A stretch of DNA of 64,000 nucleotides from Halanaerobium salsuginis (GCF_900114545.1 NZ_FOTI01000003.1:62001-126000), one strand, 5' to 3'. Numbered from the stretch's first letter, positions 1 to 9,531 are shown. Notes: generated by a model not told the origin, from the sequence alone. Program-made: numbers and translations.

Positions 1-183
1 AAAGCCAGTAATAAAACTGGCTGCACTAATTAATAAGGTGAGTTTAGCACTTTGTTTTTCTTTTGTGCTGTAATCAGCAACCAAATAGGCCAGATAAGTT
101 GGAATTAAAGGTAAGATACAGGGAGAAAAGAATGACAAAATACCAGCTGAAAAAGCTGTTAAAAGACTAATGTCAATTGACAC
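1..183 (-). CDS. ccdA: CcdA/DsbD-type membrane protein (N-terminal part, cut by window edge)
   Basis: Reverse-strand frame of 61 codons running off the left edge. It starts at GTG (183-181) behind an AGAGGTGA ribosome-binding site. The translation has the typical CcdA first membrane helix, with the motif FSAGILSFFSPCILPLIPTY holding the redox-active Cys-Pro. Proteins of this family pass electrons across the cytoplasmic membrane to extracytoplasmic thioredoxin-like proteins, for example in cytochrome c maturation or disulfide reduction. Only the first helix and the following cytoplasmic stretch are present, so the exact subfamily cannot be decided. It is divergent from the outer-membrane block at 436. 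Confidence 0.75.
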   Translation of the reverse strand, partial: MSIDISLLTAFSAGILSFFSPCILPLIPTYLAYLVADYSTKEKQSAKLTLLISAASFITGF

Positions 184-391
184 TTAATCACCTCTTTAAG
201 TTATATTATTTTGCTAAGCTAATTATACCAGAGAAGCTCTCGTAAGTCTAAATAATACCACCAATCTGATTTAAATGGTCTGTAAATAGCTGCTCAAATT
301 AATGTGAAAATATTCTGTAGAATTATAAAAAAATATTAGATTTTCTTAGCTTAATCTGTCTGCTGATCTGGATAATTAGTCTATTTTCTGA

Positions 392-397
392 TATAAT
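392..397 (+). promoter_or_regulatory. Possible -10 element of the envelope-protein block
   Basis: TATAAT lies 39 bases before the TTG start at 436. No convincing -35 hexamer sits 16-18 bases upstream, so this is only a weak promoter prediction. The divergent gap 184-435 otherwise shows nothing recognisable. Confidence 0.3.
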
Positions 398-435
398 AAA
401 TTTGACTAGATAGAATCAAGAAAGGAGGCAGGCAG

Positions 436-1404
436 TTGCAGAAATTTATTGTGTTACTTTTAACTTTAATTTTACTTTTAACAGGTGGAATCAATGTTTT
501 TGCTGCTGAGCAGGAACAGGCAGCAGAAAAACTTACCGATCAAACCACAGCTGAACTTGACCTGTCTCAAAGTAAAGTTTTTTCTGAAGCAGCCCGGCAG
601 CAGTTATTAGGTATTGCTTCCCAATATGATAATGAAGATGTTTTTGCTGAACAAAATACTGAGGTAGAAATCGGCAGTAAAGATTTTACTATTATTGAAA
701 ATCAAATTAAAGATAAACAAAATTTAAATTTATTGACTGACTTAAATTTTAATGCAGATTATTCTAAATCAGTTATTGATAATAAGCTGCAGAGTGAGGC
801 AGATTTAAAACTTGAATATTCTTTAAACCCGCGTACCTTAATTAGAGCTGGTTATTCAGTTATTAATGAGGAAGGTTGGGATGTACAACGTAATAATTCA
901 GCTGGCAGCCTGGCTTCAGCTGGTGATAAAACTTATTTTGATGATCTTGAAAGCAGTAAAAGTGTTGGTCTGGCTTATAAAAGTACCGATCGAGTTACTG
1001 TTTCGGCAGATTTTATTGAGAATAATGAGTTTGGTAGTTATTATAATGAAAATCTTGATGTTTACGGTAATTCAACTGTATTTGGTCTTCAATATGATGA
1101 TCCAGGCGGATCTTCAATTAGAGCTAGATATCAGGTTGACCTGGGAGATGATGTGACTCAGAGAATCGCCGGGGTTGATTTTGCTTTTAATAATCTAGCT
1201 ACTTTTAGTGCTTCTTATAAATTACTCGATCCGAAAGCAGTAGAATCTGTTTTAGCAGAAGAAAAAACTGCCTGGGATTTAGGCTTGGGAGTTAATCTTA
1301 ATGATCAATATGGGGTTTCACTTGGTTACGAATTAATTCAAAGTAAAGATCAGTCAGAAGAGCCCGAGAAAAAAATTAAAGCTTCTTTTGAAATAAATTT
1401 CTAA
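436..1404 (+). CDS. Exported putative outer-membrane beta-barrel protein, 322 aa
   Basis: Not recognised as a named family. Residues 1-23 form a signal peptide (hydrophobic LLLTLILLLTGGINVFA, then AE). From about residue 100 the chain has alternating polar and hydrophobic stretches, many Tyr/Asn/Asp residues and a terminal Phe (ending FEINF), as expected of an outer-membrane barrel. The TTG start follows a strong AAAGGAGG at 420-427 with good spacing. It is the first gene of a same-strand block leading to lptD, which supports an envelope role. A structural or porin-like role is inference only. Confidence 0.6.
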   Translation: MQKFIVLLLTLILLLTGGINVFAAEQEQAAEKLTDQTTAELDLSQSKVFSEAARQQLLGIASQYDNEDVFAEQNTEVEIGSKDFTIIENQIKDKQNLNLLTDLNFNADYSKSVIDNKLQSEADLKLEYSLNPRTLIRAGYSVINEEGWDVQRNNSAGSLASAGDKTYFDDLESSKSVGLAYKSTDRVTVSADFIENNEFGSYYNENLDVYGNSTVFGLQYDDPGGSSIRARYQVDLGDDVTQRIAGVDFAFNNLATFSASYKLLDPKAVESVLAEEKTAWDLGLGVNLNDQYGVSLGYELIQSKDQSEEPEKKIKASFEINF

Positions 1405-1422
1405 AAGGATGGTGGAGTTAAT

Positions 1423-2355
1423 TTGTCACAAACATTAAAAAAATTAATTAGTACACTTTTATTAACAGCCTTAATTTTTACCCCTTTTATGCAGCTTACT
1501 CACGTTCAGGCAGCTGGTATAATACCATTGAGTAAGTTAGGAAGAGTTGAAGAATTACTCTATGGATCTGTTTCAGAAAAACCTATTCTGGAGCGAGTTG
1601 CTGTTATTGAAAAAACAGTTTATAATTCTACACAGTCAGGTTCTATTGTCCAGCGCTCAAATAAAATAATTTCAGATCTTTTAATTACTGATGAAAAATC
1701 TACTTCTTTATTATTTCTTTTAAATACAGTTGAGTGGTCAATTACTGGTGAACTTGGAACTGGTAACTTAATTGATCGGCTAAATAATCTAGAAGAACAA
1801 GTTAGTGGTCAGCGAGCAGATGGACCTCTTAAAACTAGAATTAAGAATTTATATGAACTAACAATTAAAGGCCAGGATCTACCAGTTAAAAAAGTTGAAA
1901 GTATGAATGATCAATTAATTAGAATTAAATTATTAGCAAAAATAAATTCTGGCACAGCTCGTAAAGGCGAAAAAGTACCTTATCAGGTTATGGAAGATAT
2001 CAAAGTTCAAGATACTTTAATTATTCCCCGGGGTACCAAAGGTGAACTTGAGATAACTAAAATTGAAGAAGCTGGTAAAATGGGAAAAGATGGTGATATA
2101 AAAATAGGTTTTCCCAGTCTGGAGGCTATCGATGGAACTAAGCTAACTGTTGCAATTCAGAAAGAAGCCCAGCAGGAAAATGAATCTCAAAAATTAGCAA
2201 TTGGAGCAAGTGTTCTGGGGACTGCTCTACTTGGTCTGCCAGGAGTAGTAGCTGGTTATTTTGTAGAAGGAAAAGATGAAGAAATACCAGCTGGTTCTAC
2301 TTTTTATATTCAGGTAACTGAAAACAAGGAATTATATGGTGTAGAAGTTAAATAA
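1423..2355 (+). CDS. Exported protein of unknown function, 310 aa
   Basis: Residues 1-30 form a signal peptide ending in VQA-AG. The mature part begins with a helical region (LGRVEELLYGSVSEKPILERV and similar) and ends with a domain around residues 190-305. That domain contains a PYQV..DIKVQDTLIIPRGTKG stretch and a Gly/Ala-rich hydrophobic segment (about 260-282) that could enter the membrane. The TTG start has AAAGGATGGTGG upstream. It sits 18 bases after the preceding barrel-like gene and before a terminator and lptD, so an envelope function is likely. No specific function can be assigned. Confidence 0.55.
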   Translation: MSQTLKKLISTLLLTALIFTPFMQLTHVQAAGIIPLSKLGRVEELLYGSVSEKPILERVAVIEKTVYNSTQSGSIVQRSNKIISDLLITDEKSTSLLFLLNTVEWSITGELGTGNLIDRLNNLEEQVSGQRADGPLKTRIKNLYELTIKGQDLPVKKVESMNDQLIRIKLLAKINSGTARKGEKVPYQVMEDIKVQDTLIIPRGTKGELEITKIEEAGKMGKDGDIKIGFPSLEAIDGTKLTVAIQKEAQQENESQKLAIGASVLGTALLGLPGVVAGYFVEGKDEEIPAGSTFYIQVTENKELYGVEVK

Positions 2356-2388
2356 TTTAGTGATTAAATTTACTCAATGAATTTAAAG

Positions 2389-2430
2389 ACCTGCCCGGCA
2401 AAATTAAGCTGCCTGATGGCAGGTTTTTTT
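2389..2430 (+). terminator. Intrinsic terminator after the first two envelope genes
   Basis: Two alternative pairings give a hairpin just before a T-run at 2424-2430: CTGCC-TGAT-GGCAG (2409-2422), or the outer ACCTGCC (2389-2395) with GGCAGGT (2418-2424). It separates the gene ending at 2355 from lptD at 2455. Confidence 0.75.
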
Positions 2431-2454
2431 AAAAATTAATTTAGGAGAGTTAGT

Positions 2455-4137
2455 GTGGAAAAAAAAGCAGTCAGCTTAAATTATAAATGGATAAATTTTT
2501 TGTTATTAATTTTTTTATTAATAGTTCAGCCTCTACAGGCCGAAGAAGTTACAACAGATAATTATATTTTAGAGGCAGAGCAGATTATTTTTAAACAGGA
2601 ACAAAATTTAGTTTTTTTTCAGGGTGATCCCTCCTTTAAAACTACAAATATTACTGTATTTGCTGATAAAATGAAGGTTGATACAGCAAATAAGATTGTG
2701 ACAGCTGAAGCTAACGTTATAATTAGTTCAGATAAAAACGATCTTTATGGTGAAAAACTCATTTATAATTATGAAACTGAACAGGGAGAGCTCTATGGAG
2801 TAAAAGGTACTGTAGGTGAGCTGCATCTTACAGGTGAAAAATTAAATATTCTTTCAGTTTCTCCCCTTACAGGTGAGATTGAGTCAGCTACCTTTACTCC
2901 CTGTTCCCGTAAAAGTCCGCATTATTATTACTGGTCTAAACAAGTAAAAATTAATGCTGATAATACTCTCGATATTTATCATATAGTTCCTCATATTAAA
3001 AAAATACCTATTTTTTATCTACCATATTATTCGGTTACTTATGACCCCAGTGATGAAGAACATCCCTTTAAAGATAGTTCGCCAATTCCTAAAATCGGTT
3101 ATAATAATGATCGAGGTGTAACAGTTGACTTTAATTATCCCTATCGTCTAACAGATAGCAATTATGGTAATCTTCATTACATAACAGAAGGTACAGATGA
3201 AGAACGTTATGAAACAAGAACTTTTACTAATTATCAGCGTTTAACTGAGACTTTAACTTTAAAAAACAGATATTATTATCTTTATAATTATGATATTGAT
3301 GATGAAGAACTAGATGATGAAGATGAGGAATATTACACTTCATTAGTATATCGCAAAAACCGACTTAGATTAGAAGCTGGTTTTGGCCGGGATTTAATGG
3401 AAGAGGAAAAAAAATCACGTCAGTTTATTGCTGGTGGTTATAGTCTAAAAAATGGTCTAGCAATGTCTTTTCGCCAGGAATTCCATGAACAACAAAAAAT
3501 GAAAGAGAGTTATTCGTTAAGTTTTAATAAATATCCAATTCGCTGGAATTTACGTTATCGTGATGGTTATGATTATAATTATTACAGTTATTTAACAGTT
3601 TCTTTGCCAGCCTGGTATGGACTGCGAACAACGTTAGCCAGTGGTCGAGTTGAAAATTATGGAGTTGAATTAAATAAAAATAGGCTTAACCTCAATTATC
3701 GTTATCATTTACCGCTTCCGGCTGGATTTTCTTATCATTTGAATTATAATTATCGGCTGGATGATTATATGAGTGGTTACAATAGTAATTACTATTATAC
3801 TCAAATCAATACTGGATTACGATATAGAAAAAAATTAAATGAAAAGTTAACTTTAAATTCCGCTTTGTTTTATCAGCGTAATCATGCCTGGGGAATTAGT
3901 CCCCTGGCTGATGATCGGGAAGATGAAGACCATTACTGGAAACCGGCTTTAAGTCTTAATATTAAGCGGCCACTGCCAAATTCTTCAATTTCTCTGGAAA
4001 CTGATGCTAAGTATGATATTGATCTGGAGGATTGGGATGAAATAAATCTTAGAGTTCGTCAAAATGAAGATTGTTACAGCCTTTATATTGGTTATGATTT
4101 AGTTGATAATGCTTTTAGTTTTGGTATAGAAATATAA
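2455..4137 (+). CDS. lptD: LPS-assembly protein LptD (OstA-like outer-membrane protein)
   Basis: LptD inserts lipopolysaccharide into the outer leaflet of the outer membrane. Residues 1-29 are a signal peptide. Residues about 36-130 are an OstA/LptA-type beta-jellyroll (YILEAEQI, LYGEKLIYN, GELYGVKG). The rest, up to 560, is a Tyr-rich barrel containing the family-typical KIPIFYLPYYS stretch. Only two cysteines are evident (about residues 150 and 543), so the four-Cys disulfide pattern of proteobacterial LptD is not conserved. At 560 residues it is shorter than the proteobacterial protein, as in other diderm Firmicutes. The start is GTG behind TTAGGAGAG. Its presence is the strongest single argument for an outer membrane here. 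Confidence 0.85.
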   Translation: MEKKAVSLNYKWINFLLLIFLLIVQPLQAEEVTTDNYILEAEQIIFKQEQNLVFFQGDPSFKTTNITVFADKMKVDTANKIVTAEANVIISSDKNDLYGEKLIYNYETEQGELYGVKGTVGELHLTGEKLNILSVSPLTGEIESATFTPCSRKSPHYYYWSKQVKINADNTLDIYHIVPHIKKIPIFYLPYYSVTYDPSDEEHPFKDSSPIPKIGYNNDRGVTVDFNYPYRLTDSNYGNLHYITEGTDEERYETRTFTNYQRLTETLTLKNRYYYLYNYDIDDEELDDEDEEYYTSLVYRKNRLRLEAGFGRDLMEEEKKSRQFIAGGYSLKNGLAMSFRQEFHEQQKMKESYSLSFNKYPIRWNLRYRDGYDYNYYSYLTVSLPAWYGLRTTLASGRVENYGVELNKNRLNLNYRYHLPLPAGFSYHLNYNYRLDDYMSGYNSNYYYTQINTGLRYRKKLNEKLTLNSALFYQRNHAWGISPLADDREDEDHYWKPALSLNIKRPLPNSSISLETDAKYDIDLEDWDEINLRVRQNEDCYSLYIGYDLVDNAFSFGIEI

Positions 4138-4204
4138 TAAATTTTAAAAACTAGCAGGAGTTTAAAGCTGCTAACGTGAAACTAAAAAGAAAAGGGTGAT
4201 TTTA

Positions 4205-4906
4205 GTGGAAAAGAAAATTTTCTTCTTTAATGTAATTTTTTTCTTTTTAGTTTCTTTGTTCTTATTTTTGGCATTAATTAGGCCAGGCAAAGTATTGGCA
4301 AAAAATTATCGGCCGGAGATTAGTGGCAGTTTTGAAAGTGGGGATAAGCTTTATACAGATCCAGGTGATCTAGATGAAGATGATCCGCTTGATTACTATC
4401 GTTATGATAAACAGTGGTTAAAATATAAGCAGAAATTAGCAGTAGGAGAATATTATTACCTAAAAATACAGCGTCAGCAGAGAATTTATGAAAATAGTAT
4501 TGGCTATAATAATCTTAATTTAGAAACAGAAGGTAATTATACTTTTTACTTAACTGAAAGACTTCGAAATAGATTTAAATTGCTTTTACGAGATAAAGAT
4601 TATATAGAATCTGGTTATGAAAACAAGGACTACCGATTGGCCCGTTTGCAGTACACTTTGCAATTTGATTATAATCAGGTCCATTCTTATCAGTTGATTT
4701 TGCAAAAACAGTGGACAAATTATCAGCATAATCATGCACATGATTATCAGCGAAATCGAATTGCTCTCAAATGGGATTGGGAGCTTAGTGCTGATTTTGA
4801 AGTAGATACAAAACTTCAATATGACTGGCAGCGCAATGATAGTAATTCTAAAATAAGTAATAAAGATGGTCGTAAGATAGCGGTGAGTTTTAAGTATAAG
4901 ATTTAA
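4205..4906 (+). CDS. Exported barrel-like protein, 233 aa
   Basis: No family recognised. A long hydrophobic signal segment (FFFNVIFFFLVSLFLFLAL) ends near a VLA-KNY cleavage-like site. The remainder is Tyr/Asp/Arg-rich with alternating strands and ends in VSFKYKI, typical of a small outer-membrane barrel. An in-frame GTG at 4196 exists, but the ribosome-binding site AAAGGGTG (4191-4198) overlaps it, so GTG 4205 is chosen. It lies 67 bases after lptD and may be an accessory to that block. Function is not known. Confidence 0.55.
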   Translation: MEKKIFFFNVIFFFLVSLFLFLALIRPGKVLAKNYRPEISGSFESGDKLYTDPGDLDEDDPLDYYRYDKQWLKYKQKLAVGEYYYLKIQRQQRIYENSIGYNNLNLETEGNYTFYLTERLRNRFKLLLRDKDYIESGYENKDYRLARLQYTLQFDYNQVHSYQLILQKQWTNYQHNHAHDYQRNRIALKWDWELSADFEVDTKLQYDWQRNDSNSKISNKDGRKIAVSFKYKI

Positions 4907-4984
4907 TACTATCATTTAAATGAAGAGGCTGCTGAGCGATAATTGCTATTTTTGCAAAAACTTTATAATGAATTTTTTTTGTGA

Positions 4985-4990
4985 TATAAT
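4985..4990 (+). promoter_or_regulatory. Possible -10 element for the phosphohexomutase gene
   Basis: TATAAT at 4985-4990, with a second TATAAT at 4964-4969. Both are upstream of the TTG start at 5050, but neither has a good -35. Low-confidence promoter call. Confidence 0.3.
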
Positions 4991-5049
4991 ATTTCCAATG
5001 AGTAGCATAATTATTTGAGATCGTTTATCAACAAAGGAGTTGATCAATT

Positions 5050-6795
5050 TTGAGTTATATGTCCAGATATCGCGACTGGCTTTTAAGTGATTATTTTGAC
5101 GAATCAACTAAAGCAGAGCTAGAAGCCATCAAGGAAAATGAAGCAGAAATCGAAGATCGTTTTTATAAAAATCTGGATTTTGGTACTGGTGGAATGCGCG
5201 GTAAAATGGGGGCTGGAACCAATAGAATAAATAAATATACTGTTCGTAAAGCAACACAAGGATTAGCAAATTATATTATAAATTATAGTGATAATGGTCG
5301 GCAGCGAGGGGTTGTAATTGCTTATGATTCGCGGCATAATTCAGCCGAATTTGCTCTGGAGGCTGCTTTAGTACTGGCTGCAAATGGTATTAAAACTTTT
5401 CTTTTTTCTGAAATGCGGCCTACTCCCGAACTTTCTTTTGCTGTTCGACATTTAAATGCAGTAGGTGGAATTGTAATTACTGCCAGTCATAACCCACCTG
5501 AATATAATGGTTATAAGGTTTATTGGCAGGATGGAGGACAGGTTGTGCCTGCTCAGGCAAGAGATATTATAGCTGAAATTGAAGAAATTGATGATTTTGC
5601 TATAGTAAAAACTATTAGTAAAGAAGCTGCCCAAGCAGATCGATTATTAAAATATCTTGATCAGGAAGTTGATGCTGCTTATCAGCAGGCCTTAATTGAT
5701 GTATTACCACAGCTTGATTTAGCTGCTGAGCAGGGTAAAAAGTTAAAAGTTGTCTATACACCATTGCATGGGACAGGTAGCACAGCTGTGCCGCAGTTAT
5801 TAAAGAAAATAGGATTTACAAATTTTAAGTTAGTTAAAGCTCAGGCAGATGGGGACCCAGAATTTTCTACTGTAGAAAGTCCTAATCCTGAAGATAGATC
5901 TGCTTTTAAATTAGCTCTAGAATTAGCTGAACAGGAACAAGCTGATCTTATTTTGGCAACTGATCCTGATGCTGACCGTATGGCAGCAGTAGTCAAAACA
6001 GCTTCTGGTGAATATCAGGCTTTAAATGGCAATGAAACTGGTGTTCTCTTTACAGATTACCTTTTAAATACTGGTCAAAAAAATAATAGTTTGGCAGCTA
6101 CAGGAGTAATTGTTAAGACAATAGTTTCTACTGAGATGGCAGCTCAGATTGCTGCTGCTTATAATATAGAAATAGTTGATGTATTAACTGGGTTTAAGTA
6201 TATAGGAGAAAAAATTACTGAATTTGAAAAAGAAGACAACAAAAAATTTCTGCTGGGCTTTGAAGAAAGTCTGGGTTATTTAATCGGTGAATATGCTAGA
6301 GATAAAGATGCAGTAGTAGCTGCTGCTCTATTTGCAATTATGGCTTTGAGTTACCAGCTGCAAAATAAAACAGTGCTAGATAGATTAGCGGAATTAAGAG
6401 CAGAATATGGTTATTATCTTGAAGATCTAGAATCTCTACGTTTAGAAGGTAAAGAAGGTCAAGAAAAAATAAGTAAAACTATCAATAAGCTGAGAGAAGA
6501 GTTACCAACTAAAATTGCTGGTAGGAAAGTAGTTAATGTTAAAGATTATCAGCAGAGTAAAGAATTTGATCTAACAGCAGATACAGAAAAAGAAATTAAA
6601 TTACCAAAGTCTAATGTACTGCAGTTTCTCTTAGCTGATCAGGCCAAATTGACAATCCGACCTTCTGGTACAGAACCTAAGCTAAAACTCTACTTTGCTG
6701 TTTGCGAAGAAGATGAAGAGCAGGCTGAAGAAAAATTAGCTCAGTTTAAGGCTGAATTTATGGAACAAGTAGAAAAACTAATTAATAGTTTTTAA
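5050..6795 (+). CDS. pgcA: Phosphoglucomutase/phosphomannomutase (alpha-D-phosphohexomutase)
   Basis: Interconverts hexose 1- and 6-phosphates through a phosphoserine enzyme. The active-site loop is TASHNPPEYNGYK with the catalytic Ser at residue 146. The metal-binding loop is TDPDADR near 304-310, the sugar-binding loop GFEESLGYL near 402-410, and the phosphate-binding loop RPSGTEPK near the C-terminus. The length of 581 residues matches the Firmicute PgcA type. The TTG start follows AAAGGAG. Its product glucose 1-phosphate is the substrate of the galU gene that follows, so the two probably supply UDP-glucose for envelope polysaccharide. Confidence 0.9.
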   Translation: MSYMSRYRDWLLSDYFDESTKAELEAIKENEAEIEDRFYKNLDFGTGGMRGKMGAGTNRINKYTVRKATQGLANYIINYSDNGRQRGVVIAYDSRHNSAEFALEAALVLAANGIKTFLFSEMRPTPELSFAVRHLNAVGGIVITASHNPPEYNGYKVYWQDGGQVVPAQARDIIAEIEEIDDFAIVKTISKEAAQADRLLKYLDQEVDAAYQQALIDVLPQLDLAAEQGKKLKVVYTPLHGTGSTAVPQLLKKIGFTNFKLVKAQADGDPEFSTVESPNPEDRSAFKLALELAEQEQADLILATDPDADRMAAVVKTASGEYQALNGNETGVLFTDYLLNTGQKNNSLAATGVIVKTIVSTEMAAQIAAAYNIEIVDVLTGFKYIGEKITEFEKEDNKKFLLGFEESLGYLIGEYARDKDAVVAAALFAIMALSYQLQNKTVLDRLAELRAEYGYYLEDLESLRLEGKEGQEKISKTINKLREELPTKIAGRKVVNVKDYQQSKEFDLTADTEKEIKLPKSNVLQFLLADQAKLTIRPSGTEPKLKLYFAVCEEDEEQAEEKLAQFKAEFMEQVEKLINSF

Positions 6796-6898
6796 TTATG
6801 ATAGTTTAATTGTTTATTTAGGTTAAATATTTTACAATTTATAGATAAAACTTAGCTATTTAATTCAGACAATCTTTAAGTTTAATAGTGACTATTTG

Positions 6899-6922
6899 AG
6901 GACAGTTTTCGCTGTCCTTTTT
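6899..6922 (+). terminator. Intrinsic terminator after pgcA
   Basis: AGGACAG-TTTTCG-CTGTCCT followed by T residues, 104 bases after the mutase stop. Confidence 0.85.
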
Positions 6923-6972
6923 AATAAAAATAAGCATAATTAAATTTAGTTATGCTTGCTAGGAGTGATAAA

Positions 6973-7845
6973 ATGAAAATAAAGAAAGCTGTAATTCCTG
7001 CTGCTGGTTGGGGAACACGACTATTACCGGCTACTAAAGCACTCCCAAAAGAAATGCTGCCAATAGTAGACAAACCATCTATTCAATACATAGTAGAAGA
7101 AGCTGTTGCAGCAGGAATAGAAGATATACTTTTAATTACTTCTAAAGATAAACAGAGTATTGAAGATCATTTTGATAAATCAACAGTTTTAGAGTCAGTT
7201 CTGGCAGCTCAAGGAAAAGATAAGCTGTTAAAAACTGTGCAGGATATCTCAGAAATGATTACCATTCATTCAGTCAGACAAAAAGAACAAAAGGGTTTGG
7301 GACATGCTATTTATTGTGCCCGGAGTTTTATTGGAAATGAGCCTTTTGCTGTTTTGCTTGGCGATGATATTATTCATGCCGAAACTCCTGTTATTAAACA
7401 GATGATGAAAGTATATGAAGAAAAAGAAACAGCAGTTATTGGCTGCAAACAGGTTCCAGAAACAGATGTTAGTAAATATGGAATTATTGATTATAGTCGT
7501 AGTGAAGGCGATGTTTATAAAATTGAGGCTATGGTTGAAAAGCCAGCAGTAGAAGAAGCTCCTTCTAATCTGGCAATTTTGGGACGTTATATAATTACCC
7601 CTGATATATTTAATATTTTAGATAATACTGCGCCTGGTAAAGGAGGAGAAATTCAGCTAACAGATGCTCTCCAGACCTTATTGGCTAAAAGAGTAGTTTA
7701 TGGCTATGATTTTAAAGGGAAACGTTATGATATTGGTAATAAAATGGGTTTTTTAAAAACTACTGTTGAACTTGCACTGGCCAATGAAGATCTTGGCCAG
7801 GAATTTAAGTCTTATTTAAAAGATCTAGTGACAAAATTAAGTTAA
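6973..7845 (+). CDS. galU: UTP-glucose-1-phosphate uridylyltransferase
   Basis: Makes UDP-glucose from UTP and glucose 1-phosphate. The N-terminus MKIKKAVIPAAGWGTRLLP carries the nucleotide-binding GxGTRxLP loop and is followed by ATKALPKEMLPIVDKP. Family motifs LGDDI, GRYI and KGGEIQLTDAL are present in order. The start is ATG 6973 because TAGGAGTG (6960-6967) lies directly before it; the in-frame ATG at 6952 has no ribosome-binding site. The length of 290 residues is normal. Glucosyl donor synthesis fits the envelope genes around it. Confidence 0.92.
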   Translation: MKIKKAVIPAAGWGTRLLPATKALPKEMLPIVDKPSIQYIVEEAVAAGIEDILLITSKDKQSIEDHFDKSTVLESVLAAQGKDKLLKTVQDISEMITIHSVRQKEQKGLGHAIYCARSFIGNEPFAVLLGDDIIHAETPVIKQMMKVYEEKETAVIGCKQVPETDVSKYGIIDYSRSEGDVYKIEAMVEKPAVEEAPSNLAILGRYIITPDIFNILDNTAPGKGGEIQLTDALQTLLAKRVVYGYDFKGKRYDIGNKMGFLKTTVELALANEDLGQEFKSYLKDLVTKLS

Positions 7846-7890
7846 TTATTAGCTAGTTTTTTATCAGTTAAAAATCTTAAATAAAGGTGT

Positions 7891-9531
7891 TTATTTATTT
7901 AAAAATAGTTCGTTAATTAGTTTTTCAGGAAATTGTCTGCCCAGAATTGTTCTAAATTCTTGTTTTGATTTAGGCTTTTCCACTAAGATTCGGGAGGCTC
8001 TTTTGCTGCCTATACCCGGAATAGCTTCCAGTTCTTTTTGCGAAAAACATCTGCTTTTAGTTGACCAATTTAGAGCAGTTAAAGAACGGTAACCGTGATC
8101 AATAACTTTTACTTTAGCAAAGAAGTTAGCCTGCTGATCAATTACAGCAGTCAGGATAGGATAGGTTCCCAGCTGACGGCAGTAATTAAGGGAACCTTTC
8201 TTTTTTTCTGAATAAAGATTTTTTAAAATTACTCCTGTGGGAAAGACTCTTTTTAACATTTCATAATTAATCTCCTGATTTATTTTTTCTTTATATTTTT
8301 TAAACTTATTTTTACTATATTTTATTTCTGGATAGCTGCCTAACTGGACTACCTGTCTGATATTAATTCTCCGTACCAGCAAGTTAGCTTTCAATAATTT
8401 ATGCAAAAAGTCATAATTATAGTTTAAAGTTTTTTTGCTTTCTCCAATTAGACCGTGCAAAAAGTTTAAGCCAGGTAATAATTTTGGAATCCCATCTTCG
8501 CGTTGCCCACCAATTTCATTTAAAAGTTTAATCGCAAAAAAAGTATCGGCTGTAGTACTATCTATATTATTTTTCTGCAGGACAGTCGGATCAGCAGATT
8601 CAAGTCCAAAAGCTGCTGTATCACCGGGAGTGTTGTATTTACTTATAATCTCTATTATCTCAGCTGCTTCAACGGGATTTCTAGCTATTTCAGCTGGATT
8701 CATATTATCAAGATGAAGAACTTGAAGCTCAGGATCAGCCTGCCTAATTCCACTGTAAAGCTGGCGCAGATAATTTGGTTTTAAATTGAAAGAGCTGCCA
8801 GTTCGTTCAGCTCCATAAAGTAAAATATCTGTCTGGCTGCCCAGGCGATAATGATGAATTCCTACAGCAGCAATTGCTTTTACTTCTTGATGAATTTCTG
8901 CCGGGCTGCGCCAGTAATTAATTTTTTTCAACCGCTCACTGCAAAATGCACAGTGGCTTGGACGAGGACAGCCGCGAAAGGTTTCAATTTCTGCGACTAA
9001 ATTAGGATAGGCAGGGTGCTGAGTAAATACTGCTGCTCCTTTTACTGCCCAGGTTTTTAGATGTGCAGGAAGATTATCAGTTTTTATTTCTGTTTCGGTT
9101 AGGCGCTGGAAAATATCAAGAGCAGTAATTTCCGAACTTATAATATCATAATTTGTTTTAAAACGGTCTCGCATATTTTTAATTAAAGTTATTGGGCCGC
9201 CCAGAACTTTAGTCGGATAAAATAACTTTTGTCCAATTTCCTTTATTTCAGCTGCAGAAGCTGGTTGTCCACCCAAATAATGACCGGGAACTGTAGTACC
9301 AGCAATTAAAATTATAATATCTTTTTCTTCTAATTCATTTAGATATTTTTCTTTTTGCTGACGTAAACTGTCGATAGTTAAATAATCAAGTTGGTCAGGA
9401 TTAATTCCTGCAGTTAATAATGCACCCCAGAGATATCGAATATGAGGGGAAAGATAGGGTGGTACCCCAAGACAGGATGGTTCATCAAGATAACCATCAA
9501 TGATTGTAATTTTAAGTTGATTTATTTTCAT
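7891..9531 (-). CDS. Radical SAM protein with C-terminal helix-hairpin-helix (COG1031-like)
   Basis: The 546-residue protein has an N-terminal B12-binding-like region (about 5-150). A radical SAM core follows, with its iron-sulfur cysteines at 188, 194 and 197 in RGCPRPSHCAFC, a C-x5-C-x2-C spacing rather than the usual C-x3-C-x2-C. The C-terminus has a helix-hairpin-helix (AIPGIGSKRASRIL, about 497-510). Uncharacterised Fe-S oxidoreductases of the COG1031 type share this layout. Its reaction is unknown. It is the only minus-strand gene in the first 16 kb and stands alone between galU and the glycosidase gene. The start is ATG with AAGGGTTT upstream. Confidence 0.75.
   Translation of the reverse strand: MKINQLKITIIDGYLDEPSCLGVPPYLSPHIRYLWGALLTAGINPDQLDYLTIDSLRQQKEKYLNELEEKDIIILIAGTTVPGHYLGGQPASAAEIKEIGQKLFYPTKVLGGPITLIKNMRDRFKTNYDIISSEITALDIFQRLTETEIKTDNLPAHLKTWAVKGAAVFTQHPAYPNLVAEIETFRGCPRPSHCAFCSERLKKINYWRSPAEIHQEVKAIAAVGIHHYRLGSQTDILLYGAERTGSSFNLKPNYLRQLYSGIRQADPELQVLHLDNMNPAEIARNPVEAAEIIEIISKYNTPGDTAAFGLESADPTVLQKNNIDSTTADTFFAIKLLNEIGGQREDGIPKLLPGLNFLHGLIGESKKTLNYNYDFLHKLLKANLLVRRINIRQVVQLGSYPEIKYSKNKFKKYKEKINQEINYEMLKRVFPTGVILKNLYSEKKKGSLNYCRQLGTYPILTAVIDQQANFFAKVKVIDHGYRSLTALNWSTKSRCFSQKELEAIPGIGSKRASRILVEKPKSKQEFRTILGRQFPEKLINELFLNK

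Noticed and set aside
4586-4915. Minus-strand 109-residue ORF opposite the barrel-like gene
   Set aside because: The composition is Ile/Leu/Tyr-rich noise typical of the complement of AT-rich coding sequence.
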